Of a stretch of 64,000 bases of DNA, positions 51,172 to 60,659 are shown piece after piece (the first letter of the stretch is position 1; each line of letters begins with the position of its first letter). Position numbers and translations under genes: made by a program. This stretch comes from Microbispora sp. NBC_01189. GTDB lineage: Bacteria > Actinomycetota > Actinomycetes > Streptosporangiales > Streptosporangiaceae. The stretch covers positions 1,456,001 through 1,520,000 of the forward strand of contig NZ_CP108581.1 in the NCBI RefSeq assembly GCF_036010665.1, written 5' to 3'. The notes below the pieces were generated by a model. It saw nothing but the letters and a program-made list of their open reading frames with translations, did no database searches and was not told the origin of the DNA.

Positions 51172-53958
51172 CTATGCGGTGTTCTGGAGGGTGGTGCCCG
51201 GCATGAGGTCGTCGACTCCGCGGGCGGTCATCGGGCGGGCGACCAGGTAGCCCTGCCCACGCGTGCAGCCCATTTTACGGAGCAGGTCGAGCTGCTCGGG
51301 ACGTTCGATGCCCTCGGCGACGACGATCAGGCCGAGATCATTGCCAAGCTGCACGATCGTCCTCGTCAGCAGGGTCAGCGTGTCGTCGCGCCCCAGCCCG
51401 GAGACGAACGACGGATCGATCTTGATCATGTCGACCGGAAGCTGGCGCAGGAACGCGAGCGACGCGTAACCGGTGCCGAAGTCGTCGATGGCCAGCCGTA
51501 CGCCGAGGGTCCTCAGCTCCGACAGCCTGCCGATCATCTCGCCGGCGTCCTCGACCAGCATCTCCTCGATGACCTCGAGGGTGAGCGCGCTGGCCGGCAG
51601 CCCGCTGTCGCTCAGCGCCTCCGACACGGTCTCCACGAAACGCGGGGCCATGATCTGCCGTGCGGACAGGTTCAGCGCCAGCCCGATGTCCCAGGACGAC
51701 GCGCGCCAGGCCGCCACCTCCCGGCACGCCTCGCGCAGTATCCACTCGCCCAGCGGCACGATGATCCCGGTGTCCTCGGCCGGGCCGAGGAACTGCTCCG
51801 GCGGCACGAAGGTGCCGCCCCGCCACCAGCGGACCAGCGCCTCGACGGCGGTCACCCGCGACGTGGCGAGGTCGACGACCGGCTGGTACTCGATCGCGAA
51901 CTGGTCCTCCAGCAGCGCCCGCTGCAGGTCCGAGGCGATCTCCAGGCGGCGCAGGACGTCGGCGTGCATGTGGGTGGCGAAGACCTCCACCCGGCGCCCG
52001 CCGAGTTCCTTGGCCCGCGACATCGCCACGTCGGCGTTGCGCAGCAGGTCACCGGACGGCAGGCCCTCCTCGGCGAAGGCGACGCCGACGCTGGCCGTCA
52101 CCGCGATGTCCCGGTCGGCCACCCGGAAGGGCTCGTTGGAGACCGCGCGGACGAGCCGCTCGGCCAGGTCGATGGCGGTCTGCGCGTCGGCGCCGCCGGA
52201 GGCGCTCCCGGAAGCGCCACCGGACATGCCGCCCGACGCGCCCCCCTCCAGGAGGACCGCGAACTCGTCCCCGCCCCACCGGGCCAGCGTGTCGTCGGCC
52301 CGTACGGCCGACCGCAGGCGGCGGGCGGCCTGACCGAGCAGGTGGTCGCCGCTGGCGTGCCCGACGGAGTCGTTGACGGCGGTGAAGCCGTCGAGGTCCA
52401 GGAAGATCACCGCGGTGCCGGCCGCGCCGCGGCGCGTGAGCACGTCGCGGGCCCGCTCCTCGAAGTAGGCCCGGTTGGGCAGCCCGGTGACCCCGTCGTG
52501 GAAGGTCAGATGGGTGACCTGGTTGCGCAGCGCGACCTGGTCGCTGAGGTCGCGGATCGTGACCAGGACGAGGTCGTCGTCGCGTACGTGCCGGGCGGCG
52601 ACCGTCTCGGTCGGCCGCCAGGTCCCGTCGGCGGCCCGGAAGCGGCAGGAGACACGGGTGCCGCCCTCCTGCTCCGGCCCGTCGTCCTCGTCCGTCATGC
52701 GGCTGATCAGCGCCTGCACGGCCGGGAGATCCTCGGGGTGGACATAGTCGAAGACCGGCCGGAAGGCGAGGTCCTCCGGGCGGTAGCCGTACGTCGCCTC
52801 CAGGCCGGGGCCCGCCTCCTGGACGACCCCCTCGGGGTCGCAGACGAGCACCACGTCGCCGGTGTTCTCGGCGAGTCGCCGCAGTTGCTGCTCCCCCACG
52901 TCGACGAGGCGGCGCATGCCGGCGGTCTCGACCAGCAGCACGAACAGGCGGCCGAGCAGGACGAGCACGACCGTGGCGGCGACGATCGCGAGGGCGGCGT
53001 CGCGGTTGCCCCCGATCGCGTGCAGGGTGGCGACCAGCGTCGCGACGGCGACCAGCACCAGCGGGGTGGCGGCGGTCAGCGCCGCGGTCAGTGGCCTCGC
53101 CGGCCGGTCCTGCTCCACCCACGGCGTGACGGCGAGGACGAGCAGCAGGGCGGGCACGAGGAGTCCGGCGACGAGGGGCGGATGGTCGCCGCCGAGCCGG
53201 GCGAGCGCGGTCGCGAGCTCCGCGACGGTTATCGCGGCGAGCACCCCGACGCCGGTGAGCCCGACCACCCGGTTGCCCGACCGGGAGGCGGCCACCGCGG
53301 GCGTCACCGCGCAGGTCGCGAGCAGGCAGATCACGGGGAGCGCGAGCGCGGCGAAGAACGCGCCGGTGTCCTCCGTACGGCGGAACGCCGGGCCGAGCAC
53401 GGCGACCCAGGCCACGGCGAACACCGAGGCCGCGCCGAGATAGGCGTCGGCGGCCTGGCGGATCACCCCCCGCGTGTACGCCGGGGGTTTCACCGACAGG
53501 CCGCAGCCGATCGCGAGCAGCACCGATCCGGCGAGGATGAGCAGGTCGGCGAAGGTGAGCACGAAGGGCGTGCCGTCGGCCACCGGGCGGACGCCCACGC
53601 CGAGGAGCCAGGTGAGCGAGCCGGCGGTCATCCACCGCCAGGCGGCGGGCTGGCGCCGGTGACCGGGAGTCACACGGGAGGCGGCCATGATCAGCGACGC
53701 CGCCGCGAGGAGACCGGTGACGACTCCCGCGACCGCGGTCACCACCGGGGCCGAGCCCCCGGTGATCAGAGCCACGACGATCGCCACCGCGCCGAGCCCG
53801 GCGGCGGTGGTGAGGGGGACCCTGGGGTCGCGCCTGACGTTCACGTGCGTCGCCTCTGCACCTGTCGCCGCCTCGCCCGTGGCGGAGGCGCCTTCCGGGG
53901 TTTCGGCGGGGTCCGGAGTCGTGTCGGCGTCGCCGGTTCCGGTGGGGTGTGCCGTCAC
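51172..53958 (-). CDS. Membrane-bound PAS-GGDEF-EAL protein (cyclic di-GMP turnover)
   Basis: 928 residues. A disordered N-terminus, about eight to ten membrane segments between 48 and 345, a PAS domain near 360-470 (AENTGDVVLVCDPEGVV, YGYRPEDLAFRPVFDYVHPED), a GGDEF domain with the intact RWGGDEFAVLLEG near 559-571, and an EAL domain with VEALVRW near 702-708 and IDDFGTGYASL. Both catalytic signatures are intact, so it could make and break c-di-GMP. A Gly/Ser/Ala insert (GGASGGMSGGASGSASGG) interrupts the GGDEF domain just after the signature. GTG 53958 follows GGGAGGGG. Confidence 0.93.
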   Translation of the reverse strand: MTAHPTGTGDADTTPDPAETPEGASATGEAATGAEATHVNVRRDPRVPLTTAAGLGAVAIVVALITGGSAPVVTAVAGVVTGLLAAASLIMAASRVTPGHRRQPAAWRWMTAGSLTWLLGVGVRPVADGTPFVLTFADLLILAGSVLLAIGCGLSVKPPAYTRGVIRQAADAYLGAASVFAVAWVAVLGPAFRRTEDTGAFFAALALPVICLLATCAVTPAVAASRSGNRVVGLTGVGVLAAITVAELATALARLGGDHPPLVAGLLVPALLLVLAVTPWVEQDRPARPLTAALTAATPLVLVAVATLVATLHAIGGNRDAALAIVAATVVLVLLGRLFVLLVETAGMRRLVDVGEQQLRRLAENTGDVVLVCDPEGVVQEAGPGLEATYGYRPEDLAFRPVFDYVHPEDLPAVQALISRMTDEDDGPEQEGGTRVSCRFRAADGTWRPTETVAARHVRDDDLVLVTIRDLSDQVALRNQVTHLTFHDGVTGLPNRAYFEERARDVLTRRGAAGTAVIFLDLDGFTAVNDSVGHASGDHLLGQAARRLRSAVRADDTLARWGGDEFAVLLEGGASGGMSGGASGSASGGADAQTAIDLAERLVRAVSNEPFRVADRDIAVTASVGVAFAEEGLPSGDLLRNADVAMSRAKELGGRRVEVFATHMHADVLRRLEIASDLQRALLEDQFAIEYQPVVDLATSRVTAVEALVRWWRGGTFVPPEQFLGPAEDTGIIVPLGEWILREACREVAAWRASSWDIGLALNLSARQIMAPRFVETVSEALSDSGLPASALTLEVIEEMLVEDAGEMIGRLSELRTLGVRLAIDDFGTGYASLAFLRQLPVDMIKIDPSFVSGLGRDDTLTLLTRTIVQLGNDLGLIVVAEGIERPEQLDLLRKMGCTRGQGYLVARPMTARGVDDLMPGTTLQNTA

Positions 53959-54145
53959 TTCCCCTCCCGTCCTCGACTCGGCTTTACTCTCCCTGTCACA
54001 TGGCCAGTGTGCGCACAGCCGCTGATCGAGAGGAGGACAACCGACGAGTCGTCACCGATCTGATAACCAAGCCGTGCACGATGAGCCTCACCCTACGCAC
54101 CCCAGGTCACGGCGCAGCCACGTTCCGGAATCCTTAACGGAGCGG

Positions 54146-55066
54146 TCAGTAATGCCCGGTGATCATGTTAGCGAGGGGCCGGCCCGTCAGATGACGGATG
54201 ATCTGCTCGCGCACCAGTGCGCGCGTACGCCGGACGGAGGCGGGTGTGCTGCCGGCCACGTGCGGCGTGATGAAGACCCCCGGCGCGGTCCACAGAGGGT
54301 GACCGGAGGGCAGCGGCTCGACCGGCGTCACGTCGAGGGCCGCCCGCAGCCTGCCCGCCCGCAGTTCCGCCAGCAGCGCGTCACCGTCCACCACCGATCC
54401 GCGCGCCGCGTTCACCAGCAGCGCGCCGTCCTTCATCCGGGCGAGGAACTCCGCGTCCACCAGGCCGGTCGTGCTCGTGGTGGCGGGCACGAGCAGCACG
54501 ACCACGTCGGCGTGCGGGAGCAGCGCGGGAAGCTCGTCCTGGCCGTGGACGTTCCCCCGGGCCGTCCGCGCCACCCGGACGATCTCCACCTCGAACCCGG
54601 CGAGGCGCCGTTCCAGCGCCTCGCCGATCGAGCCGTACCCGACGATCAGCACGGTGGAGTCGGCGAGGACCCCGGTGTGGTGGTAGGTCCATTCCCCGCG
54701 CGCCTGCGCGGCCACGAAGCCGGGGAAGTCCCGCCGCATCGCGATCATCGCGCCCACCGCCCACTCCGCCGTACCCGCGTCGTGGACTCCGCGCGCGTTG
54801 CACAGCACCGCCTTCGCCGGGAGGTGCGGCAGGTACGGCTCGACTCCCGCGGTCACGGTCTGCAGCAGCCGGAGGTTGCCCATGCGGCCCAGCAGGCCGG
54901 GGATGCCCGGCACCGGGACCAGCGGCGGCACCCAGATCTCCACCTCCTCGGGTGGTCCCGGCAGCGGGCCCGTCCCGTCGTAGACCTTCCGGTCGAGGAC
55001 GGGCAGCCCGTCCGGCAGGGTGGACAGATCGTCGGCGATGTCCTGTGTGGCGACCCAGATGTTCAC
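54146..55066 (-). CDS. D-isomer-specific 2-hydroxyacid dehydrogenase
   Basis: 306 residues. VLIVGYGSIGEALERRL is the NAD(P) site, LVNAARGSVVDGDALL and FITPHVAGSTP (catalytic His) are family motifs. The substrate cannot be deduced; length and sequence fit the glyoxylate/hydroxypyruvate-reductase-like group, not SerA. GTG 55066 lacks a ribosome-binding site but TAGGTT (55079-55074) lies seven bases upstream, so a leaderless start. Divergent from the PQQ-type dehydrogenase. Confidence 0.88.
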   Translation of the reverse strand: MNIWVATQDIADDLSTLPDGLPVLDRKVYDGTGPLPGPPEEVEIWVPPLVPVPGIPGLLGRMGNLRLLQTVTAGVEPYLPHLPAKAVLCNARGVHDAGTAEWAVGAMIAMRRDFPGFVAAQARGEWTYHHTGVLADSTVLIVGYGSIGEALERRLAGFEVEIVRVARTARGNVHGQDELPALLPHADVVVLLVPATTSTTGLVDAEFLARMKDGALLVNAARGSVVDGDALLAELRAGRLRAALDVTPVEPLPSGHPLWTAPGVFITPHVAGSTPASVRRTRALVREQIIRHLTGRPLANMITGHY

Positions 55067-55130
55067 ACCCAACAACCTAGGGAACCATCGCGACGGCCCG
55101 CGAGTAGGGATGGACGAGGAGGTCACGGTG

Positions 55131-56363
55131 ATGACGGACAGGCACGGCGCGGGCACGGCCCCGTCACCGGCGCCGGCGGCGGCGGCGGCGAGACTGTCAC
55201 CGGCACTGGCGGCGGCGAGACTGTCGGCGGCGCTGCTGGCGGTCGCCCTGCCGGTGGTCGCGGGGTGCGGGCAGGGTGGAGAGGCGGGCAGGACTCCCCC
55301 GCCGCTGCCCGCCGCGAGCGCCACCGGTGACTCGGGCGGCACGGGCGCGGGCACGGAGACCGCTCCGGACGGCGCCGCGACCGCCGTCGCCCCGGCCCGG
55401 CCGCGCACGCTGGTCCGCGGGCTCTCGGTCCCCTGGGCGATCGCGTTCCTGCCCGGCGGCGACGCGCTGGTGACCGAACGCGAGTCGGCGCGGCTGCTGC
55501 GGATCACGCCGGGGGGCCGGGTCCGGGAGGCGGGCGTGATCGAGGGGGTGTCGGCGGGCGGCGAGGGCGGCCTGCTGGGCGTGGCCGTCTCGCCCCGCTA
55601 CGCGACCGACCACCATGTCTTCGTCTACCTGACCTCCGGCGGCGACAACCGGATCGTCCGCTACCGCTACGACGGGCGGCTCTCCGAGCGCCGGGTGATC
55701 GTCACCGGCATCCCGAAGGGGGCCGTCCACAACGGGGGCCGCCTCGCCTTCGGGCCCGACGGCTACCTCTACGCCTCGACCGGGGAGACCGGCGAGCGCG
55801 GCATGGCCCAGGACCGGAACGTGCTGGGCGGCAAGATCCTGCGCATGACCGCCGACGGCCGGCCCGCTCCGGGCAACCCCTTCGGGACGCTGGTCTGGTC
55901 GTACGGCCACCGCAACGTGCAGGGGCTCGCCTGGGACGAGCGCGGCCACATGTACGCCACCGAGTTCGGCCAGAACACCTACGACGAGATCAACCTCGTC
56001 GAGAAGGGCCGCGACTACGGCTGGCCGGAGGTCGAGGGCGTGGGCGGCCGTCCCGAATACGCCGATCCCCTGCTGACCTGGTCGACCGACCAGGCGTCGC
56101 CGTCCGGTCTCGCGTACGCGCGGGGCGCGCTGTGGGCCGCGGCCCTGCGCGGCGAGCGGCTGTGGCGGGTCCCGGTGGACGGGTCAGGACGCGCCGGGCG
56201 GCCCACCGCGCTTTACGACGGCGAGTACGGCCGCCTGCGCGCGGTGGCCGTCGCGCCCGACGGCACCCTGTGGGTGAGCACCAGCAACCGCGACGGACGG
56301 GGTTCTCCCCGGGACGGCGACGATCGCATTCTGCTGGTTCCCGCCGCCGTCCCCCCGTCCTGA
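55131..56363 (+). CDS. PQQ-type sugar dehydrogenase, lipoprotein
   Basis: 410 residues. Signal segment with lipobox VVAGC, so anchored outside the membrane. The beta-propeller starts VRGLSVPWAIAFLPGGDALV and contains GEGGLLGVAVSPRYATDH, VHNGGRLAFGPDGYLYASTGE and SYGHRNVQGLAWDERG, typical of soluble glucose/sorbosone-type dehydrogenases (GSDH fold) that use PQQ. ATG 55131 lies eight bases after AGGAGG. The last 180 bp overlap, antisense, the extended end of the VanW gene. Confidence 0.88.
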   Translation: MTDRHGAGTAPSPAPAAAAARLSPALAAARLSAALLAVALPVVAGCGQGGEAGRTPPPLPAASATGDSGGTGAGTETAPDGAATAVAPARPRTLVRGLSVPWAIAFLPGGDALVTERESARLLRITPGGRVREAGVIEGVSAGGEGGLLGVAVSPRYATDHHVFVYLTSGGDNRIVRYRYDGRLSERRVIVTGIPKGAVHNGGRLAFGPDGYLYASTGETGERGMAQDRNVLGGKILRMTADGRPAPGNPFGTLVWSYGHRNVQGLAWDERGHMYATEFGQNTYDEINLVEKGRDYGWPEVEGVGGRPEYADPLLTWSTDQASPSGLAYARGALWAAALRGERLWRVPVDGSGRAGRPTALYDGEYGRLRAVAVAPDGTLWVSTSNRDGRGSPRDGDDRILLVPAAVPPS

Positions 56364-58475
56364 TCCCTGACCCTGACCCTGACCTGATCCTTGCCCTTGC
56401 CCTTGCCCCTGACCCTGTCCTGATCCTTGCCCTTGCCCCTGTCCTGATCCTTGCCCTTGTCCCTGACCCTGGCCTTTTCCGCGGTCGCCGCCGCGCGCCT
56501 GGGCGGCCCGGCAGACGACCTTGGCCTGAGCCCGGTAGGAGGTCCGGAAGGTCTGCCGGGAGACGACCTCGCCGCCCTGCCGCAGCACACGGGTCACGGT
56601 GGCGGTGAACCCGGGGTGCCCCGGCGCCTCGACGCAGCCGGCCCCGTGCCCGGTCATCGGCGGCAGCGTGACCCGGGCGCCGGAGACCGGTCCCCGCAGG
56701 TCCACTTCGTACCGCCGGGTGCTCCACAACGCGATGGCCAGCGATGTGCCGGTGGCCGACGCCTGGACGAACACGCCGTACGGCGAGTCGTTCTTCCACC
56801 GCAGATCCGGGTCGGGGAAGGACACCGCGGCCTCGGTGCCGACCGGCAACTGCGGGGCGTGGACCTCGGGCGGGGTGTGCTCGGCGACCCGCAGCCCGGC
56901 CCGGATCACGGCGTTCAGCAGGGTGGTCGCGACCTGGGACATCCCCGGCGCGTCCGTGCCTGCCTTTCCGTCGATCAGCGTGGGGACGATGCCGTCGAAC
57001 CCCGCGTCCGCGTCGCGCCGCCCGAGCGCCTCGTTGAAGGAGAAGGCCTCCCCCGGGCGGACCAGGTGGCCGTCCAGGAGCGCGGCCGCGGCCCGGATGT
57101 TTCCGGCGCGCTCCGGGCAGCAGGCGAAGGAGGTCGTGAAACGGCCGACCTCCTCCTTGATCCCCATGCTGAGCACGTCGTCGTCGCCGCTCCGCGGCGG
57201 CCCGTCCACGACCCGCACGGCCACCGTACGATCGCCGGTGCCGAGAGCGGTCACCACGTCGGCCGCGAGGCGGTCGGTGTCCACCCGCTCCCCCGGCCTC
57301 GCGCCGACCAGCGCCGGCCGTCCGCCCCTGATCGTGAAGGAGGCGTCGCGGGACGCCCGCCCGGGGTCGAGCAGCCTCGGCGCGACGGGGGTGACCGCCG
57401 CGACGGCGTCGAAGCGGGGACGCAGGACCGCGCCGTCCGGCGTGAACGTCAGGTGCCGCGCCACCACGGCCGGCGGCAGGGAGACGGAGCGGGTCCCGCT
57501 GGTCAGCGTGAGCGGCGCGGCCACCGCCCGGCTCGCCCAGCGCAGGGCCCGGTACACCTCGGCGCGGGTGATGTGCGGCAGGTCCCGCAGCGTGGGCGCC
57601 ACCACGACGATCTCGGGGTCGAGGTACCCCTTCACGATCTGGTCGGCCGTGATCTTCCGGTCGACGACGCGGCCCACCCGGGGATAGACCGGGACCGGGG
57701 TGACTCCGTCGAACGAGACGCCGCCCTCGCGGGCCGGGTTGTCCAGCCGGGCGGCGATGTCCCCGACGAGGTCGTCGAGGCGGCGCCGGTCGACCGACAC
57801 CACGGGCTCCACCTCGCGGCTGCCGGTGAGCGCGGCCCACACCGCCCACGGGCTCGGGAAGCCGGTCGCCGCCCGGCGGACCGTCTCCTCGACGTCGAGC
57901 GACATACCGGCGTCCCGAGGGTTCACGGTCAGCCGCCGCGTACCCTGCCGCACGATCACCGGTGTCCTGGTCTGGGCGTACAACCGTTCGTTCAGGGTGG
58001 CGGCGGCCTCGGTCCGGCCCTGGCCGCCGATGTCCACACCGAGCACGCTGGTGCCGGGCAGGACCTTCCCGGCCATGGTGAAGGCAGGCACGAGATAGAG
58101 CACGACGAGCAGCGCCACCAGGCCGATCAGCGTGCGGCCGAGGATGCCGCCCTTCTTCGGCGGGTCGAGCAGGTCGAGGTCCGGTGCCGCGACGACGACC
58201 GGCTCATCCCGTACGGCGCGGTCCGGCACCGGCCACGGCTCGATCGGCGGCGCCGACGGGGGAACTGCACCCCCGCCGGACGGCCGGGCCGCGTGCGCCG
58301 CCGGGGCGGGCGGTTCGGCGAAGAGGTCGGCCGACACCCCCTTGGGCAGCGCCGACACCCCCCGAGGCAGGGACGCGACCCGGCGCACCGGGTGTACGCG
58401 CGGCGGGGCGGACGCCGCCCCGGACGGATCCGCGGGATCCGTGGGCGGGTCGCCGGACGCTCCGGCGTTACGCAC
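56184..58475 (-). CDS. VanW-family membrane protein with long Gly-Gln tail
   Basis: 763 residues. Cytoplasmic Pro-rich N-terminus, one membrane segment (about 113-134), then two peptidoglycan-binding-like (YoaR-type) domains (NERLYAQTRTPVIVRQG, DAGMSLDVEETVRRA) and a VanW domain (FTTSFACCPERAGNIRAAA, RPGEAFSFNEALGRR, GMSQVATTLLNAV). Likely acts at the cell wall; despite the name there is no glycopeptide-resistance cluster here. After VVCRAAQARGG the frame continues through a (GQ)n/GS low-complexity tract and then 60 codons antisense to the neighbouring dehydrogenase. GTG 58475 has GAGGAG eight bases upstream. Confidence 0.85.
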   Translation of the reverse strand: MRNAGASGDPPTDPADPSGAASAPPRVHPVRRVASLPRGVSALPKGVSADLFAEPPAPAAHAARPSGGGAVPPSAPPIEPWPVPDRAVRDEPVVVAAPDLDLLDPPKKGGILGRTLIGLVALLVVLYLVPAFTMAGKVLPGTSVLGVDIGGQGRTEAAATLNERLYAQTRTPVIVRQGTRRLTVNPRDAGMSLDVEETVRRAATGFPSPWAVWAALTGSREVEPVVSVDRRRLDDLVGDIAARLDNPAREGGVSFDGVTPVPVYPRVGRVVDRKITADQIVKGYLDPEIVVVAPTLRDLPHITRAEVYRALRWASRAVAAPLTLTSGTRSVSLPPAVVARHLTFTPDGAVLRPRFDAVAAVTPVAPRLLDPGRASRDASFTIRGGRPALVGARPGERVDTDRLAADVVTALGTGDRTVAVRVVDGPPRSGDDDVLSMGIKEEVGRFTTSFACCPERAGNIRAAAALLDGHLVRPGEAFSFNEALGRRDADAGFDGIVPTLIDGKAGTDAPGMSQVATTLLNAVIRAGLRVAEHTPPEVHAPQLPVGTEAAVSFPDPDLRWKNDSPYGVFVQASATGTSLAIALWSTRRYEVDLRGPVSGARVTLPPMTGHGAGCVEAPGHPGFTATVTRVLRQGGEVVSRQTFRTSYRAQAKVVCRAAQARGGDRGKGQGQGQGQGSGQGQGQGSGQGQGQGQGQGSGQGQGQGSGRGDGGGNQQNAIVAVPGRTPSVAVAGAHPQGAVGRDGHRAQAAVLAVVKRGGPPGAS
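56364..56475. repeat. Hexanucleotide-type repeats encoding Gly-Gln
   Basis: Variants of CCTTGC and CCCTGA/CCTGAT are repeated about 18 times, directly behind the stop of the PQQ-type dehydrogenase. On the minus strand they encode GQ and GS units of the VanW protein. Confidence 0.85.
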
Positions 58476-58631
58476 GCCTCGCTCTCCTCAGGCTCAAGGT
58501 CAACTCCGATCAGTTAACCCTAAAACACCCTCCGCTGGATATCTCCGGAAGCAACACCTCTGCCGCGCTTTCCGTGGACTGCGCACGCCTTTGCCGCCCA
58601 ACCGGTCGTCGCCTCCGCGAAGCCGGCGCCG

Positions 58632-58656
58632 GCCGCCCGCTTTCGCGGCAGGCGGC
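58632..58656 (-). terminator. Possible terminator of the gat operon
   Basis: GCCGCC (58632-58637) and GGCGGC (58651-58656) with inner pairing CGC/GCG around TTTC, 14 bp past the gatB stop; no U tract. Confidence 0.4.
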
Positions 58657-58669
58657 GCGGGACGGTTCG

Positions 58670-60178
58670 CTACCCCTGGACGCCGAGCCGCTCCAGGATC
58701 AGCTCCCGGGCGCGGCCCGCGTCCGCCTTGCCCCGGCTTGCCTTCATCACGCCGCCGACCAGCGCCCCCACGGCCGCGATCTTCCCGCCGCGCACCTTCT
58801 CCGCGGCGTCGGCGTTGCCCGCGAGCACCTGGTCGATGATCGACATGAGCTCACCCTCGTCACTGACGACCTGGAGCCCGCGCTTGTCCACGACCTCGTC
58901 GGGGCCGCCCTCACCGGCCAGCACGCCCTCCAGCACCTGGCGGGCCAGCTTGTCGTTCAGCGCGCCGGAGGCGACCAGTTCCGTCACCCGGGCGACCTGG
59001 GCCGGGGTGATCGGCAGGTCGGCGAGGGCCGTGGCCGACTCGTTGGCCCGCCGGGCCAGCTCGCCCATCCACCACTTGCGGGCGTCGGCGGCCGGGGCGC
59101 CGGCGGCCACGGTCGCCTCGACCAGGTCGATCGCATCGGCGTTGTGCATGGCGGCCATGTCCAGGTCGGACACGCCCCACTCGTCCTGCAGCCGCCTGCG
59201 CCGGGCCGAGGGCAGCTCGGGCAGCTCGGCCCTGAGCGACTCGACCCAGGCCGGGTCGGGGGCGATGGGCAGCAGGTCGGGCTCGGGGAAGTAGCGGTAG
59301 TCCTGCGCCTCCTCCTTCGACCGCCCGGAGGTCGTCTGCCCGGTGTCCTCGTGGAAGTGGCGGGTCTCCTGCACGATCCGCCCGCCCCCGGCGAGGACCG
59401 CCGCCTGGCGCTCGATCTCCCCGCGCACCGCGCGCTCGACGCTGCGCAGCGAGTTGACGTTCTTGGTCTCCGTACGGGTGCCCCACTCGGACGAGCCGCG
59501 CGGCATCAGCGAGACGTTGACGTCGCAGCGCAGCGAGCCCTGCTCCATCCGCACGTCCGACACGCCGAGCGAGCGCAGCAGCTCGCGCAGCTCGGTCACG
59601 TACGCACGGGCGACCTCGGGGGCGAGCCGGTCGGTGCCCTCGATCGGCTTGGTCACGATCTCGACGAGCGGAATGCCCGCGCGGTTGTAGTCGACGATCG
59701 AGTAGTCGGCGCCGTGGATTCGCCCGGTCGCACCGCCGACGTGGGTGGACTTGCCGGTGTCCTCCTCCAGGTGCACCCGCTCGATCTCCACGCGGACGGT
59801 CCGGCCGTCCACCTCGACGTCGAGGTAGCCGTTCACGCACAGCGGCTCGTCGTACTGGCTGATCTGGTAGTTCTTCGGCATGTCCGGATAGAAGTAGTTC
59901 TTCCGGGCGAACCGGCACCATGTCGCGATGGTGCAGTTCAGCGCGAGGCCGATTTTGATCGTCGACTCGATCGCCTGCTCGTTGGCCGTCGGCAGCGAGC
60001 CGGGCAGCGCCAGGCACACCGGGCAGACGTGCGTGTTCGGCGGTGCTCCGAAGGCCGTCGGACAGCCGCAGAACATCTTCGACGCGGTGCCCAGCTCGAC
60101 GTGCGTCTCCAGCCCCAGCACCGGCTCGAAGCGCTCCAGCGCCTCGTCATACGGCATAAGCGTCGCGATATCAGCCAT
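58670..60178 (-). CDS. gatB: Asp-tRNA(Asn)/Glu-tRNA(Gln) amidotransferase subunit B
   Basis: 502 residues. [36 protein letters not shown] (Cys ligands for zinc), [14 protein letters not shown] and the YqeY-like C-terminal tail ([16 protein letters not shown]) are GatB. It binds the mischarged tRNA, activates the carboxylate with ATP and receives ammonia from GatA. ATG 60178 overlaps by eight bases the stop of the small gene inserted upstream, so translation of gatB is probably coupled to that gene and not to gatA. Confidence 0.97.
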   Translation of the reverse strand: MADIATLMPYDEALERFEPVLGLETHVELGTASKMFCGCPTAFGAPPNTHVCPVCLALPGSLPTANEQAIESTIKIGLALNCTIATWCRFARKNYFYPDMPKNYQISQYDEPLCVNGYLDVEVDGRTVRVEIERVHLEEDTGKSTHVGGATGRIHGADYSIVDYNRAGIPLVEIVTKPIEGTDRLAPEVARAYVTELRELLRSLGVSDVRMEQGSLRCDVNVSLMPRGSSEWGTRTETKNVNSLRSVERAVRGEIERQAAVLAGGGRIVQETRHFHEDTGQTTSGRSKEEAQDYRYFPEPDLLPIAPDPAWVESLRAELPELPSARRRRLQDEWGVSDLDMAAMHNADAIDLVEATVAAGAPAADARKWWMGELARRANESATALADLPITPAQVARVTELVASGALNDKLARQVLEGVLAGEGGPDEVVDKRGLQVVSDEGELMSIIDQVLAGNADAAEKVRGGKIAAVGALVGGVMKASRGKADAGRARELILERLGVQG

Positions 60179-60659
60179 GCTGGTAACCCAGTCCTTCCAA
60201 TGCTTCGATCATGTCATCCCACCATTGCCGGAAGGCGGGCACCTTCCGCAGCTCGCCGATGCCGGCGGTCTCCGCCACCGACACATAGAAGTTCCGGAGA
60301 ACGCCTTTCTTCTTTGGGTTCATCCCGGCCTCGTCCCTCAGCAAGGTCGCGATCACCGCCTTGGGATCGGGGCAGGCCTCGACCCCCGAGCCCGAGACAG
60401 GCTCCCGGTCGAGCCTACGCAGGTTGAGCGCTCTGACCAGGGCCGTCCGATCGGCAGTGCCTCGCTCCAGCTCCGACGCCTTGATCACAGTCTCCGGGTG
60501 CTGGTTGCCCGCCTCGGGGAGGGGGCGCACCTCCTGCACCTCCCGGCAGGCCGGGAAGTTCTCGATGACGAGTTCCTCCAGGGCACGGCGCAGCAGGATC
60601 GGCAGAAACCAGTCATCCGACGGTCCCTCCCTGACGAGAACGCAGCTCAGGCTCCGCAT
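60171..60659 (-). CDS. Small partner of the AAA ATPase, TOPRIM-like (DUF4276-like?)
   Basis: 162 residues. The N-terminus [19 protein letters not shown] resembles the first strand and catalytic Glu region of TOPRIM/DUF4276-type proteins, and [16 protein letters not shown] plus [10 protein letters not shown] resemble the later part of such proteins (in relatives, a DxD-bearing segment and an EAW motif lie between). That middle segment is absent here: the two conserved parts are joined after about 60 residues, so the DxD site is missing. ATG 60659 overlaps the ATPase stop as TGATG; its own stop overlaps gatB. Family assignment is from memory of motifs and uncertain. Confidence 0.6.
   Translation of the reverse strand: MRSLSCVLVREGPSDDWFLPILLRRALEELVIENFPACREVQEVRPLPEAGNQHPETVIKASELERGTADRTALVRALNLRRLDREPVSGSGVEACPDPKAVIATLLRDEAGMNPKKKGVLRNFYVSVAETAGIGELRKVPAFRQWWDDMIEALEGLGYQHG

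Noticed and set aside
54000-54145. An 18-codon frame (ATG 54081) between the GGDEF-EAL gene and the hydroxyacid dehydrogenase
   Set aside because: No ribosome-binding site and no recognisable features; more likely chance.
56364-56475. CRISPR-like repeat array
   Set aside because: Repeats are about six bases without unique spacers; they are a coding low-complexity tract of the VanW protein.
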